A stretch of 64,000 bases of DNA from positions 99,769 to 163,768 of the forward strand of contig CAYOBN010000003.1 in the NCBI GenBank assembly GCA_964402175.1, written 5' to 3'. Source of the stretch: JAWKUK01 sp964402175. Its GTDB lineage: Bacteria > Planctomycetota > UBA1135 > GCA-002686595. The position numbers and the translations under genes are program-made. This document shows, piece after piece, positions 52,431-62,917 of the stretch. Numbering within the stretch: position 1 is the first letter of the stretch; each line of letters begins with the position of its first letter. Under the pieces are notes generated by a model, which searched no databases, had not been told where the DNA came from, and was given only the letters and a program-made list of their open reading frames with translations.

Positions 52431-54470
52431 TCACTTCTCGAGCTCGAACACCAAGGACTCCGATGCGCCACGCTCGATTCTGGTTGTGGACTCGCCGAGC
52501 GTCTCCTCGCCGTCGTACACGAGGACGCGGATCTCGCCGGCCGGGACCGCGACCGAGCTCGCCTCATTCGGACGCAGAGTGAAGTCCTCGATGCGAACGT
52601 CCCTGTAGAAGATGGCGCAGCGATGGCGCTTCCCGCCGAGCAGCGTGATTTCGAGCATAGCGCCGGGCCTCAGTGTGAGCGTCAACGGGGCGCCGCCGTC
52701 GAACTCGGTGAGCACACCGACGAGCGATCCGGCGGCGCTCCCGTGCAGTGCGACATCGACATCGCGCGGCACGGCGAACTCGAAGCGGCCATCCGAGCCT
52801 GTCATCGAGCTGTAGGATCTCTGTGCCGATACCAGTGCGACGCGACCTTGGATCGGCGCTCCACGTTCGTCGACGAGCACACCCTGGATACGGTCCGTGA
52901 AGGGGTGCTTCTCTGCTACGACCGCCTCGCGGATCACCTCGAGGCCCTCTGCCACTTGCAGGTCTGCGAGATCGCTGGGGATCGTCCGCGGGCTGTAGCG
53001 CACACCGAGCGCCAGGTCGCGCCGGTCCGCGGGACCGAATGGCACGTAGACGAGCGCGCCTTCGTCCCTTCCGCGCCACCACCAATACCCCTCATCGAGC
53101 GCGACGCCGAGCGAAGGGTGCCCCTCGGCCTCGAGCCACACGCGGCGCGGCGCAATCGCCAGCAAAGCTCGGAGCTCTCCTTGATCGTCGACCCCGCGCA
53201 CGCTTGCCACGAGTCCGAAGCGTCCCCGCGGTCCCAACCCCGCGAAGACGTCCGGAGGCAGAGCGGGATCGTCGGACCATGTCAGCGCCTCGATACGACC
53301 GACGAGGGGCTTCGGCTCGGGCAGAACGAGCGTCGAATGGACACCGAACTCCTCGTCGACCACGAGCGCGGAATACGGATTGGCACCGTCGAGCACCGCG
53401 TCGCGCAAGTGGAGCGTCTGCCGCCGTCCGATCGTCTCCCAGGCGCGCGCGTCCGCCCAATCGTGGAAGGTCCCGACGCGCGTCGAGAGCCCGAACCGAT
53501 CGGGCCGCAGGCTGCCGACACCGAGCTCGCCGTAGTCGAGACGCCACCAGTGTCCGCCGAGCAAGACCTCGTTCATCGTGTGCGAGGCCCAGTGACGCTC
53601 GAGGCCGGACATACCGGTGAGGAGCGCGCGCTGCACTCCGGGGGCCGTGATCCGCTCGCGCACCATAGCCCATTCGCGGTCGTCGCCCGCATCGAAGAGG
53701 GGGATCGTCAGGATCGTGCGTGTCGGGATGCCGAGGGCGCGCAAACATCCGGTCAGATAGATCGCGGACGAAGTGCAGCTCCCGCGTTCGCCACGTTCGA
53801 ACATGGAGCGCGCCGAGATCTCGCGGGGCCAGCACTCCAGGGGGTCACCTTTCATGTGGGCCTGAAGTTCCTCGGGGACGAAGGGACTGCCCTCTGCATC
53901 GAACGCCGTCGTGAAGACGGTGAAGCCGTCGCGGTACGACGCGTGCCGGCACAGCCATGTGGCGATGCGCGCCACGGCCGCCGGGTCTTCCAGGTCGGCG
54001 CAGTCGATCCCGTCCGCGGCGAGCGCCGCACGGATCGCTTCACCGAGCGCGGGGCTCGCATCCGAGGTCGGCCCGGGCTCCAGCCAACGCGCGGAGTCGC
54101 TCGTTGCACCTCGGCCCAGTCTCCCGAGCGCGTCGTTCGCCGTCGAGTACGGATAGTGCACGACCTCGAGCTGCACGCGGTCCTGCGCCTCTCGCAGGAC
54201 GCGGGCGTCCTGGAAGTCGTCGTGGAGCGTCTCCGGCGTCACCGGCCTCAGGACCTCGACGATCGAACGCACCGTATACGTGAACTCCCGCCGCTCGCTC
54301 CAATCGCCGTCGGGAACACCATCACCATCCGAGTCTGCACGCTTCGGATCGGTGCGATACTTGTGCACCTCGTGAAAGTCGGAGAGTCCGTCACCGTCGG
54401 TGTCGGTGTCGGTGTCAGCGTTGGAGGCCCCGAGCAGGCAGAGAGGGGCGAAGAGCTTGGCGGCGATCAT
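52431..54470 (-). CDS. secreted transglutaminase-like protein with N-terminal Ca-binding repeats
   Basis: The 679-residue protein has a signal peptide (MIAAKLFAPLCLLGASNA). Next are thrombospondin-type-3/EF-like Asp repeats (DTDGDGLSDFHE, DSDGDGVPDGDW), and a transglutaminase-core domain with Cys232 (GERGSCTSSAIYLTG), His297 (SHTMNEVLLGG) and Asp312 (WWRLDYGE). The middle is a beta-rich region, followed by a carboxypeptidase-regulatory-like domain (VLVDERGAPIQGRVALV, GSDGRFEFAVP) at about 545-610. The catalytic triad is complete. ATG 54470 is preferred by promoter spacing; a TTG lies two codons earlier. Probably an extracellular protein-modifying or proteolytic enzyme of unknown target. Confidence 0.83.
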   Translation of the reverse strand: MIAAKLFAPLCLLGASNADTDTDTDGDGLSDFHEVHKYRTDPKRADSDGDGVPDGDWSERREFTYTVRSIVEVLRPVTPETLHDDFQDARVLREAQDRVQLEVVHYPYSTANDALGRLGRGATSDSARWLEPGPTSDASPALGEAIRAALAADGIDCADLEDPAAVARIATWLCRHASYRDGFTVFTTAFDAEGSPFVPEELQAHMKGDPLECWPREISARSMFERGERGSCTSSAIYLTGCLRALGIPTRTILTIPLFDAGDDREWAMVRERITAPGVQRALLTGMSGLERHWASHTMNEVLLGGHWWRLDYGELGVGSLRPDRFGLSTRVGTFHDWADARAWETIGRRQTLHLRDAVLDGANPYSALVVDEEFGVHSTLVLPEPKPLVGRIEALTWSDDPALPPDVFAGLGPRGRFGLVASVRGVDDQGELRALLAIAPRRVWLEAEGHPSLGVALDEGYWWWRGRDEGALVYVPFGPADRRDLALGVRYSPRTIPSDLADLQVAEGLEVIREAVVAEKHPFTDRIQGVLVDERGAPIQGRVALVSAQRSYSSMTGSDGRFEFAVPRDVDVALHGSAAGSLVGVLTEFDGGAPLTLTLRPGAMLEITLLGGKRHRCAIFYRDVRIEDFTLRPNEASSVAVPAGEIRVLVYDGEETLGESTTRIERGASESLVFELEK

Positions 54471-54837
54471 TGCCAAGGCAGTGTACGCAGACGCCTGAAT
54501 CCCGGGCTGGTTCGACCTCCGCCGGGGTCAGCCCTGCGCGACCGCGGCAGGCGCCTTCGTAACCCGCACGCTTAACTGACGGCTTAAAGGCTCTCGGCGA
54601 GGGCCTCCGCAACGCCTGGGTCGAGCGCGTCAACGAGCGAGCGGGGCCGCTGAGATCCGTATCCAACGAGCTCCGAGGGCGACAGCTCTCGTGCCGAGCA
54701 ACTCACGGATCAGTGTGTCCCCCATCGCCTGCCTGGAAACCTCATCCGCCCGCTGTGCTCGGCGGCAGCCCCGTTCCCCGCTGGGCGACGTCGGTCGCAG
54801 CATCGGGAGTGCAAGGGTCACCGAAGTACGCGCACGG
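54471..54837. other. intergenic region upstream of the transglutaminase gene
   Basis: 367 bp between two minus-strand genes. The left end carries the TACACT element. The right ~90 bp (from about 54748) belong to the segment that is duplicated at 50.9 kb. No gene or RNA was recognised. Confidence 0.4.
54480..54485 (-). promoter_or_regulatory. -10-like TACACT, 9 nt before ATG 54470
   Basis: On the minus strand TACACT is followed by 9 nt and the ATG of the transglutaminase gene; no Shine-Dalgarno. Confidence 0.4.
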
Positions 54838-56916
<2,079 letters not shown>

Positions 56917-56924
56917 GGACCGGT

Positions 56925-56930
56925 AGCCTA
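56925..56930 (-). promoter_or_regulatory. -10-like TAGGCT, 8 nt before ATG 56916
   Basis: Minus strand TAGGCT with an 8-nt spacer to the start codon; no Shine-Dalgarno. Confidence 0.45.
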
Positions 56931-57091
56931 AGCGCTCCTCCGCGCGGGCGCTCATCGACGCCGAATTGGTTCGGCCTGGAACTTCGCGGAGTCGCTCAGC
57001 GCTGCGCCGCGTGGACGCCCGGGCCGCCCCTCGTGCAGCGGTCGCCGACGAAGCCTCCCCAGGCAACAACTCTCCCAGCGCCGCGCCTCTG

Positions 57092-58243
57092 TCAGCGCGC
57101 CTCACAGCGCTCGACGCGGCTCGTCACGTGCACGTCCCGGGCGCGGAGGCCCGCGAGGACGAAGTCGACGAGGGCTGCGTCGGCGCCGAGGACCTCCGGG
57201 GCGTGCACACCGGGCTGCTTGAAGGTCCCGGACGCAAGCAAGCGCGCGAAGAGGGCGCACGGCAGGGCGGTCGTGCGCGACATGCTGGTCGCGCGCTCGG
57301 TGCGCGAATAGTGATCGAGCAGCTCGTCGACGAGCCGCACGCGCACGCCGTCTTCGATCCCTTCGGCTTCGACGCGCAGCGCGGTCAGGTCCTCTTCCCC
57401 TTCGGCGTAGGTCCACTTCGGGAAGAGCACGGCGCTGGTGAGATCGAGCGGGCGCACCCGCTGGCCGCCGACCAGGACCTCCTCCTTCGAGAAGAGGCCC
57501 GCGGCGCGGAAGGCGCGCATCTGCTCGGCGTGGCCGGGGTAACGCATGGTCTTCTCGACCATGTTGGGCACCGGCAGGGTCACCGCGAGCGAGCGCAGAC
57601 CGTCGGTGTTGAACGCTTCGAGGGTCCCGAGGCCCGCGATGTCGACGTGTTCGACTTCGCTGAGCGCCTCGCGCACGACGACCTGGCCGTGTTCGACGAT
57701 CCGCGAGGGTCGGGTGTACTCCTCGATGACGTCCGAGGGCGCAAAGCCGGCTTTGTATTCGAACGGCTTCGTGCGCAAACGCGGCAGGCCGCCGACGAGG
57801 ATACGCAGCCGCTCACACGGCTGCAGCCGCTGCACGGCGCGCCCGGCGAGCAAGTTCGAGAGGCCCGGCGCGACGCCCGCATCGACGATGCACGGCACCC
57901 CACGCTCGCGCGCGAGCGCATCGAGCGACCAGGCGTCCTCGGGCATGAAGGAGATATCTGCGTACGGCCGCCCCGCTTCGATCACAGCGCGCAGCGACTG
58001 GAAACCCAGCGCGCTGGAGAGCGCGCCGCAGACGAGGTCGGCTGCGCCCGCGATGCGGCGGACCTCGCTGGGGTCGGACAGATCGACCTTGATTCCGCGG
58101 ACACGCGGATTGCGCGCGTGCGCTCGCTCGAGCGCGGCCTCGCGCACGTCGGCTACGGTGACTTCGAAGGCAGCCTCACGGGCCAGGTCGTCCGCCATCA
58201 CGGCGCCGACCATTCCACCACCGAGCACGACGATACGGGTCAT
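57092..58243 (-). CDS. saccharopine dehydrogenase family NAD(P)-binding protein
   Basis: The 383-residue protein starts with the dinucleotide fold RIVVLGGGMVGAVMADDLA, followed by VTVADVREAALERA, DLVCGALSSALGFQSLRAVIEAG-like segments and PYADISFMPEDAW. The middle is DAGVAPGLSNLLAGR and a C-terminal substrate domain. The family includes saccharopine and related opine-type dehydrogenases of lysine metabolism; the actual substrate is not certain. ATG 58243 overlaps the stop of the LAB_N gene (ATGA). Fragments of its 3' end recur at 42.9 and 49.8 kb. Confidence 0.88.
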   Translation of the reverse strand: MTRIVVLGGGMVGAVMADDLAREAAFEVTVADVREAALERAHARNPRVRGIKVDLSDPSEVRRIAGAADLVCGALSSALGFQSLRAVIEAGRPYADISFMPEDAWSLDALARERGVPCIVDAGVAPGLSNLLAGRAVQRLQPCERLRILVGGLPRLRTKPFEYKAGFAPSDVIEEYTRPSRIVEHGQVVVREALSEVEHVDIAGLGTLEAFNTDGLRSLAVTLPVPNMVEKTMRYPGHAEQMRAFRAAGLFSKEEVLVGGQRVRPLDLTSAVLFPKWTYAEGEEDLTALRVEAEGIEDGVRVRLVDELLDHYSRTERATSMSRTTALPCALFARLLASGTFKQPGVHAPEVLGADAALVDFVLAGLRARDVHVTSRVERCEAR

Positions 58244-58905
58244 CGCGCCGAGGATACAGCGAGGCCTGGGCCCTGCGCGCGCCAAGCCAGCATCAAGTTG
58301 CGCACCTGAGCGAACGGTCCAACGGCGAGACCGGCGACGAGGACCGCGTCGCGCAGGTGGATCGCGTACGCCAGCATCAGGCTGTTGCCGACGAGGCTGA
58401 GCCACCAGAAGAGCAGGGGGAAGTGCGACTCGCCGCGGCGCTCGCTCGACACCCACTGCACGACAAAACGCGAGGACCAGATCGCAGCGCCGACACCGGC
58501 GAGGACGGTCCATGCGCGGGACTCCTCCGCGGTGCCGAGGGCGCTCGCCGAGAGCCCGAGCCACGCACAGAGGCCCAGCGCCAGGAACGCCAGCGCCGGC
58601 GGGGGACGCCGCCCACGGCCGCGCAGGCACAGGTTGCGCACGTAGATGGCGAGGACGAGCAGGTAGCTCAGGAGCAGCACCGGCTGGCCGATGCGCCAGG
58701 TGTACGCGCCGACCAGGACGGAGCCCGCGGCCGACAGCCACCAGAAGAGGCGCGGGGCCGCGGTGCGCCCGGCGCGCTCGCTGGCGACCCACTGCACGAG
58801 CGAACGCGAGAAGTAACACGCGTTGCCCAGCCAGCCGATCGCGAGCCAGGCCGGGGCCAAGATCTGGGTGGTTTCGGCGGTGGGGAGCACGGGCGCCAAA
58901 AGCAT
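58240..58905 (-). CDS. membrane protein with two lipid-A-disaccharide-synthase N-terminal (LAB_N) domains
   Basis: The 221-residue inner-membrane protein has six or so helices arranged as two LAB_N repeats: SRSLVQWVASERAG with PRLFWWLSAAGS (about 35-65), and SRFVVQWVSSERRG with FPLLFWWLSLVGN (about 150-185). The domain normally precedes LpxB or stands alone beside sugar-lipid enzymes and is thought to assist lipid-linked glycan transfer. ATG 58905 is the first good start after an arginine-rich shadow extension. It is coupled to the saccharopine-dehydrogenase-like gene, and mltA diverges from it 70 bp away. Confidence 0.85.
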   Translation of the reverse strand: MLLAPVLPTAETTQILAPAWLAIGWLGNACYFSRSLVQWVASERAGRTAAPRLFWWLSAAGSVLVGAYTWRIGQPVLLLSYLLVLAIYVRNLCLRGRGRRPPPALAFLALGLCAWLGLSASALGTAEESRAWTVLAGVGAAIWSSRFVVQWVSSERRGESHFPLLFWWLSLVGNSLMLAYAIHLRDAVLVAGLAVGPFAQVRNLMLAWRAQGPGLAVSSAR

Positions 58906-58962
58906 AGAGCGCTGTACGCGCGGCGGTGGCCCGTAGTCGTTCCAACCGGCAGATCGAGACAC

Positions 58963-58968
58963 TAAGCT
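58963..58968 (+). promoter_or_regulatory. -10-like TAAGCT, 7 nt before GTG 58976
   Basis: TAAGCT with a 7-nt spacer before the GTG; ATG follows immediately (GTG ATG). Leaderless start likely. Confidence 0.45.
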
Positions 58969-58975
58969 CCGCCGT

Positions 58976-60178
58976 GTGATGCCCTCTCCGCTCCGCTCCC
59001 TCTCCACCTCGGCCCTGCTCCTGCTGGCCGCGACCAGTTGCCGCGTCTACCCGCCCGTGGGCGGCCAGGAGGAGGTCCGTATCGACTACTCCCGCCCGCT
59101 GCCCCCGGGGGCGCCCGCCCTGCTGCCCCTGGGCCCGGGCGAGCCGCGGCCGGACCTGCGCGCGACCTGGCGCGACCGCACGGAGGTACTGGCCGCCCTC
59201 GAGCGCTCGCTCGACTGGACCGGCCGCCGCCACGCCCCGCGCTTCTTCCCGCAGGCGGGCATCGACCACACGACCGCCCTCGCGAGCTTGCAGCGCATGC
59301 GCGAGCTCCTGCAGACCTCGACCGACGCGGACGCGTTTGCAGCCGCGGTCGAGAGTGAGTTCCAGGTCTACAAGAGCGCCGGCTGGGACGGCAACGGTGG
59401 CGGCGTGCTCTTCACGGGGTACTGCACGCCGATCCTGCGCGGCTCGCTGGCCGCGGGGCCGGGGTACCAGCACCCGCTGTACGCGCTGCCCGAAGACCTC
59501 GCGAAGGCCCCCGATGGTGCGATCCTCGGTCGGCGCACGACGACGGGTTACGAGCCCTATCCGACCCGCAGCGCGATCGAAGCGAGCGCGCTCTTGGCCA
59601 ACCGCGGCCTCGAGCTCGTCTGGCTCGCGGATCCGATCGACGCGTACATCGCGCACGTCAACGGTTCGGCGTTCGTGGAGCTGCCCGACGGCTCGATGCT
59701 GAAGCTCGGTTACGCCGGTAAGAACGGGCGCGAATACACGTCGCTCGGCAAAGAGCTGATCGCAGCGGGTGAAGTGCCCGCGGACCGCATGAACCTGGCG
59801 GCGATTCGGAGCTGGGCGCGCTCGAATCCAGCCAAAGTCGAGGACTTCCTCGCGCGCAACGACAGCTACGTGTTCTTCCAGCCGATCCAGGGCAATCCCC
59901 ACGGCAGCCTCGACGTGCCGGTGACCGCGCTGCGCTCGGTCGCGACGGACAAGTCGCTCTTCCCGCGCGCCGCGATCACGTTCGTCGAGACCGAAATCCC
60001 CTCCATCGGAGGCGTGAAGCGGCCCTTCCGCCAGATGATGTTCGACCAGGACACCGGCGGCGCGATCCGCACCGCGGGCCGCGCGGACCTGTACCTCGGC
60101 ATCGGCCCCGAAGCCGAGCAGATCTCGGGGGCGACCCAGGCGCCGGGGCAGCTCTACTACTACTTCCTGCGCGGTTGA
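58976..60178 (+). CDS. mltA: membrane-bound lytic murein transglycosylase A
   Basis: The 400-residue lipoprotein (lipobox ALLLLAATSCR, Cys about residue 22) has the MltA domain (about 110-300; VLFTGYCTPILRGS, YPTRSAIE, VNGSAFVELPDGSMLKLGYAG) and the C-terminal 3D domain with MFDQDTGGAIRTAGRADLYLG. It cleaves peptidoglycan between MurNAc and GlcNAc with 1,6-anhydro product formation. GTG 58976 and ATG 58979 are adjacent start options; the signal sequence is the same for both. Confidence 0.95.
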   Translation: MMPSPLRSLSTSALLLLAATSCRVYPPVGGQEEVRIDYSRPLPPGAPALLPLGPGEPRPDLRATWRDRTEVLAALERSLDWTGRRHAPRFFPQAGIDHTTALASLQRMRELLQTSTDADAFAAAVESEFQVYKSAGWDGNGGGVLFTGYCTPILRGSLAAGPGYQHPLYALPEDLAKAPDGAILGRRTTTGYEPYPTRSAIEASALLANRGLELVWLADPIDAYIAHVNGSAFVELPDGSMLKLGYAGKNGREYTSLGKELIAAGEVPADRMNLAAIRSWARSNPAKVEDFLARNDSYVFFQPIQGNPHGSLDVPVTALRSVATDKSLFPRAAITFVETEIPSIGGVKRPFRQMMFDQDTGGAIRTAGRADLYLGIGPEAEQISGATQAPGQLYYYFLRG

Positions 60179-60195
60179 GCGCGAAGGCCACCGCG

Positions 60196-60681
60196 ATGTC
60201 CACCGAATCGAGCGCGAAGGGCGTCGTCGTCGCGGTGTGCCTCGGTCCGGGCGGCATCCCCAAACACCCGGTGGCCGAGGCGTACGTCGACGCGCTCGGT
60301 CTCGAAGGTGACCGGCACCGCTTCCACCTGCACGGCGGGGCGAACCGCGCGGTGTGCCTCTTCTCGGTGGCGGACTACGCCTCGCTCGCGGAGGACGGCG
60401 TGAACGCCGCGCCGCCCGGGGCGTACGGCGAGAACCTGTTGCTCGACGGCCTCGACTTCGCGCGCTTGCGCCCGGGGGACCGCCTGCAGGTCGGCGCCGA
60501 GGTCTCGCTCGAGGTCCACGACGTCCGCGAACCCTGCGGCACGCTGAAGAAGGTCGACCGCCGCTTCCCGAACCTGATGGTCGGGCGCAGCGGCTGGCTG
60601 TGCCGGGTCGTACAGGCGGGCACGGTGCGTCCGGGAGACGCAGTCGCGGTCGTGCCTGCGCCACGGCGAGACGCGGACTGA
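60196..60681 (+). CDS. MOSC-domain protein
   Basis: The 161-residue protein has the MOSC beta-barrel of YiiM-type/molybdenum cofactor sulfurase C-terminal proteins: GLEGDRHRFHLHGGANRAVCLFS, GAYGENLLLDGLDF, RPGDRLQVG and the conserved Cys in EVHDVREPCGTL. The family handles sulfur or nitrogen-hydroxylated substrates via molybdenum cofactor; the precise role is unknown. ATG 60196 is taken; a TTG at 60175 overlapping the mltA stop (TTGA) would add 7 residues. Confidence 0.88.
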   Translation: MSTESSAKGVVVAVCLGPGGIPKHPVAEAYVDALGLEGDRHRFHLHGGANRAVCLFSVADYASLAEDGVNAAPPGAYGENLLLDGLDFARLRPGDRLQVGAEVSLEVHDVREPCGTLKKVDRRFPNLMVGRSGWLCRVVQAGTVRPGDAVAVVPAPRRDAD

Positions 60682-60743
60682 GCTTCCCGGAACAGGGCAT
60701 TCGGCGGGCGCCGGCGCCGGGCTAGGGCGGGCGAGAGGATCCC

Positions 60744-60893
60744 ATGACCCGCGTCGAGAAGCTCATCACCGGCATCGTGCTCGCTGTCAACCTGTCCGTA
60801 GGTGCGTACCTCGTGTCGCGCTCGGACTACTCCGCGCTGATCGAACCCGTGCCCGAAGCCGCGAACAACCGCGTCGTCGCGCTGGCGCCCTGA
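60744..60893 (+). CDS. 49-residue single-span membrane protein
   Basis: ATG 60744 has a strong GAGAGGA 4 nt upstream, one of the best ribosome sites in the window. The product is MTRVEKLITGIVLAVNLSVG with a span to AYLVS, followed by a short soluble acidic tail ending VVALAP. Nothing is recognised by family. The good Shine-Dalgarno and the membrane-protein profile argue that it is real; it may belong with the preceding MOSC gene. Confidence 0.6.
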   Translation: MTRVEKLITGIVLAVNLSVGAYLVSRSDYSALIEPVPEAANNRVVALAP

Positions 60894-60904
60894 GGGCGAG
60901 ACGC

Positions 60905-60910
60905 TACCGT
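60905..60910 (+). promoter_or_regulatory. -10-like TACCGT, 7 nt before ATG 60918
   Basis: TACCGT plus 7 nt precede the ATG; no Shine-Dalgarno. Confidence 0.45.
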
Positions 60911-60917
60911 CTGGCGC

Positions 60918-61157
60918 ATGTCCGAGTTCGAAGTCAAGTCGTACACGGTCGAGCCCGTCGAAGGGGACGACCAGATCGCCATCACCATCCGCGCCTCCGA
61001 CGGCAACAAGTGGGAGTACGGCGTGCCGTACAACCGCTCGACGGGGCGCTTCACCTTCGAAGAGCGCGACGTGCTCGCCGCCGACTTCGGCGACGAGTTC
61101 GTCGAGGAGCTCGAAGCGAAGATCGAAGCCGCGGTCGCCGCCGCGCTCAAGGGCTGA
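60918..61157 (+). CDS. small acidic conserved-looking protein
   Basis: The 79-residue protein MSEFEVKSYTVEPVEGDDQI reads as a compact beta-sheet followed by an acidic helix (DEFVEELEAKIEAAVAAALK). It is soluble and has no Cys. Its family is not known to me. The 3' end overlaps the tail of the convergent TPR lipoprotein gene by 11 bp. Confidence 0.75.
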   Translation: MSEFEVKSYTVEPVEGDDQIAITIRASDGNKWEYGVPYNRSTGRFTFEERDVLAADFGDEFVEELEAKIEAAVAAALKG

Positions 61158-62139
61158 GCCCGAGGGCGGCGCGCTCGTCGGGGGTCAGCTCCAGCGCTTC
61201 GGCGTGGGCGACGGCGGCCTCGTACTCCTCCGTTCGGCGGAGCTCTCGCAGCGCCGCTAGAAGCAGCGCGAGCGCTCCGAGGTCGCCGGGGTCCCGCGCG
61301 AGGGCGTCGCGCGCGGGATCGACCGTGTCGACCGGTCGACCGAGCGTGTGATAGACCTCGGCGACGGCGCGGGGCAGCGCCGCGTCGTTCGGGGCCTCCG
61401 CGCGCGCCTCGGCGAGCCACGCGACGAGCGGCTCCGCGTCCGCCCAACGCGCATCGGGGAGCGCCACGAACGCCGCCGTGAGCGCGATGAGGTCCGCGGG
61501 CGCGGGCCGCAGGCGCGCGCGCGAGGACGACGCGGCGCGGAACGCGGGCAGAGCCTCCCGGTAGCGGCCGGCGGCGAGCGCTGCGCGCCCGCGCTCGAGC
61601 GCGAGCCGGGGCTCTTCCCGTGTGGCGCCCCCCGGAAGGACACCCTGCAGGCCTTCCTGCGCGCGCGCCGCAGCGTCGGCCCCTTCGAGGACCTCGAGCG
61701 CGACCTCGGGCTCGCCCCGCTCGCGCAGGAGCTGCGCCAGGCCCGCCGCCGCGCGGGGATCGGCGGGCGCGAGGGTGAGCGCCGTGCAGAACGCATCTTC
61801 GGCGGCCGCGCTCTCGCCCGCCGCGAGCTCCTGGGCGCCGAGCTCCGACCACGCGGCCGCAGCGTCGGGAAAGCGGCTGACGTGGTGCCTCAGGATCGCG
61901 CGCGCCCCGTCGCGGTCCCCGGTCTGCGCGACGGCCCGCGCTGCTTCGAGGGCGGCTTCGAGGTCGGTGTGCCCCGACGCCTGCCAGAGCTGGGTCCAGA
62001 GGTGCACCGCGCGGCGATGGTCGCCGACCTCGACCGCGAGCCGCGCGACTTCCCGCGGATCCCGTGCGGCCTCGGGCGCGCGGCAGGCGGGGCTGCAACA
62101 CAGCAGAACGGCGAGGGGCGAGAGTTGCGACCAGCGCAT
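61147..62139 (-). CDS. TPR-repeat lipoprotein
   Basis: The 330-residue protein starts at ATG 62139 with a lipoprotein-like signal (LSPLAVLLCCSPACRAPE; several Cys, lipobox probable at SPAC). About seven TPR-type helix pairs follow (VAVEVGDHRRAVHLWTQLW, DRDGARAILRHHVSRFPD, SELGAQELAAGESAAAEDAF, GEPEVALEVLEGA, GRYREALPAFRAA). It is a membrane-anchored scaffold of unknown partner. Longer frames upstream are arginine-rich. Confidence 0.82.
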   Translation of the reverse strand: MRWSQLSPLAVLLCCSPACRAPEAARDPREVARLAVEVGDHRRAVHLWTQLWQASGHTDLEAALEAARAVAQTGDRDGARAILRHHVSRFPDAAAAWSELGAQELAAGESAAAEDAFCTALTLAPADPRAAAGLAQLLRERGEPEVALEVLEGADAAARAQEGLQGVLPGGATREEPRLALERGRAALAAGRYREALPAFRAASSSRARLRPAPADLIALTAAFVALPDARWADAEPLVAWLAEARAEAPNDAALPRAVAEVYHTLGRPVDTVDPARDALARDPGDLGALALLLAALRELRRTEEYEAAVAHAEALELTPDERAALGLSP

Positions 62140-62148
62140 GCGGGCGAC

Positions 62149-62154
62149 ATGGTA
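62149..62154 (-). promoter_or_regulatory. -10-like TACCAT, 9 nt before ATG 62139
   Basis: On the minus strand TACCAT with a 9-nt spacer precedes the start; no Shine-Dalgarno. Confidence 0.35.
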
Positions 62155-62197
62155 GGGAGTCCGAAGAACGACCCGCGCCCCCGAGACTTCCCGAACG

Positions 62198-62917
62198 ATG
62201 ACCCTCCGCGCCCTCCTCCTCGACTTCGGCGGCACCCTCGCGACGGAGGTGCCCTCGCGCGGGGAGCTCTACGCGCGCTCGGCGCGGGCGCGCGGCCGCG
62301 ACATCGACGGCGCGGAGATGGGGCGCCTCATGGGCGCGGTGCACAAGGCGCTGCCGCGCGAGGTCGAAGGCCAGCCGCGGTACTCGGACGCCTGGTTCGA
62401 GCGCTTCATCGCCGAGGTCTTCTGCGCGCGGCTCGGGCTGCCGCAGACGGAGCTGGCGGGGCTCGCGCGCGAGCTCTTCGAGCGCTTCGAGGACCCGGCC
62501 TCGTTCACGCTCCTGCCGGGCGCGCTCGAGCTGCTAGACGAGGCGCGGGCTTTGGGCCTCCGGTTGGCCCTCGTTTCGAACTGGAGCGCGCACCTGCCCG
62601 CGCTCGTCCGTCGCCTCGGGCTCGCCCCGTACTTCGACGTGGTCCTCACGAGCGCTCTGCACGGCGCCGAGAAACCCGCGCCGGAGCTCTTCCAACGCGC
62701 GCTCTCCGCCCTCGGCGTGCAGCCGGGTGAGGCCCTGCACGCGGGCAACGACGTCGACAACGATGTCGTGGGGGCCGCCGCGCTGGGCATCGAGCCCGTC
62801 CTCGTCGATCCTTCTGGCACACTACCGCTGCCACCGGGGAGCACCCGTGTGGCCGTCCTCTCCGACCTCGCGGCGCTCGTGCGGGCGCGGCGCGCGCCGA
62901 ACAGCCCCCCACGATGA
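62198..62917 (+). CDS. HAD-superfamily (HAD-IA-like) phosphatase
   Basis: The 239-residue protein has motif I LLLDFGGTL (Asp9 nucleophile; the second Asp of the usual DxD is Gly, as in many HAD-IA phosphatases/dehalogenase-like members), a helical cap, motif II LALVSNWS, motif III GAEKPAPELFQRAL, and motif IV LHAGNDVDNDVVGA. It dephosphorylates a small metabolite; the substrate is not determinable. The stop overlaps the MoxR ATG (ATGA). Confidence 0.88.
   Translation: MTLRALLLDFGGTLATEVPSRGELYARSARARGRDIDGAEMGRLMGAVHKALPREVEGQPRYSDAWFERFIAEVFCARLGLPQTELAGLARELFERFEDPASFTLLPGALELLDEARALGLRLALVSNWSAHLPALVRRLGLAPYFDVVLTSALHGAEKPAPELFQRALSALGVQPGEALHAGNDVDNDVVGAAALGIEPVLVDPSGTLPLPPGSTRVAVLSDLAALVRARRAPNSPPR

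Noticed and set aside
54505..54530. GGTTCGA-like T-loop as a tRNA 3' half
   Set aside because: The flanking bases cannot form a 5-bp T stem and no acceptor or anticodon arms are found.
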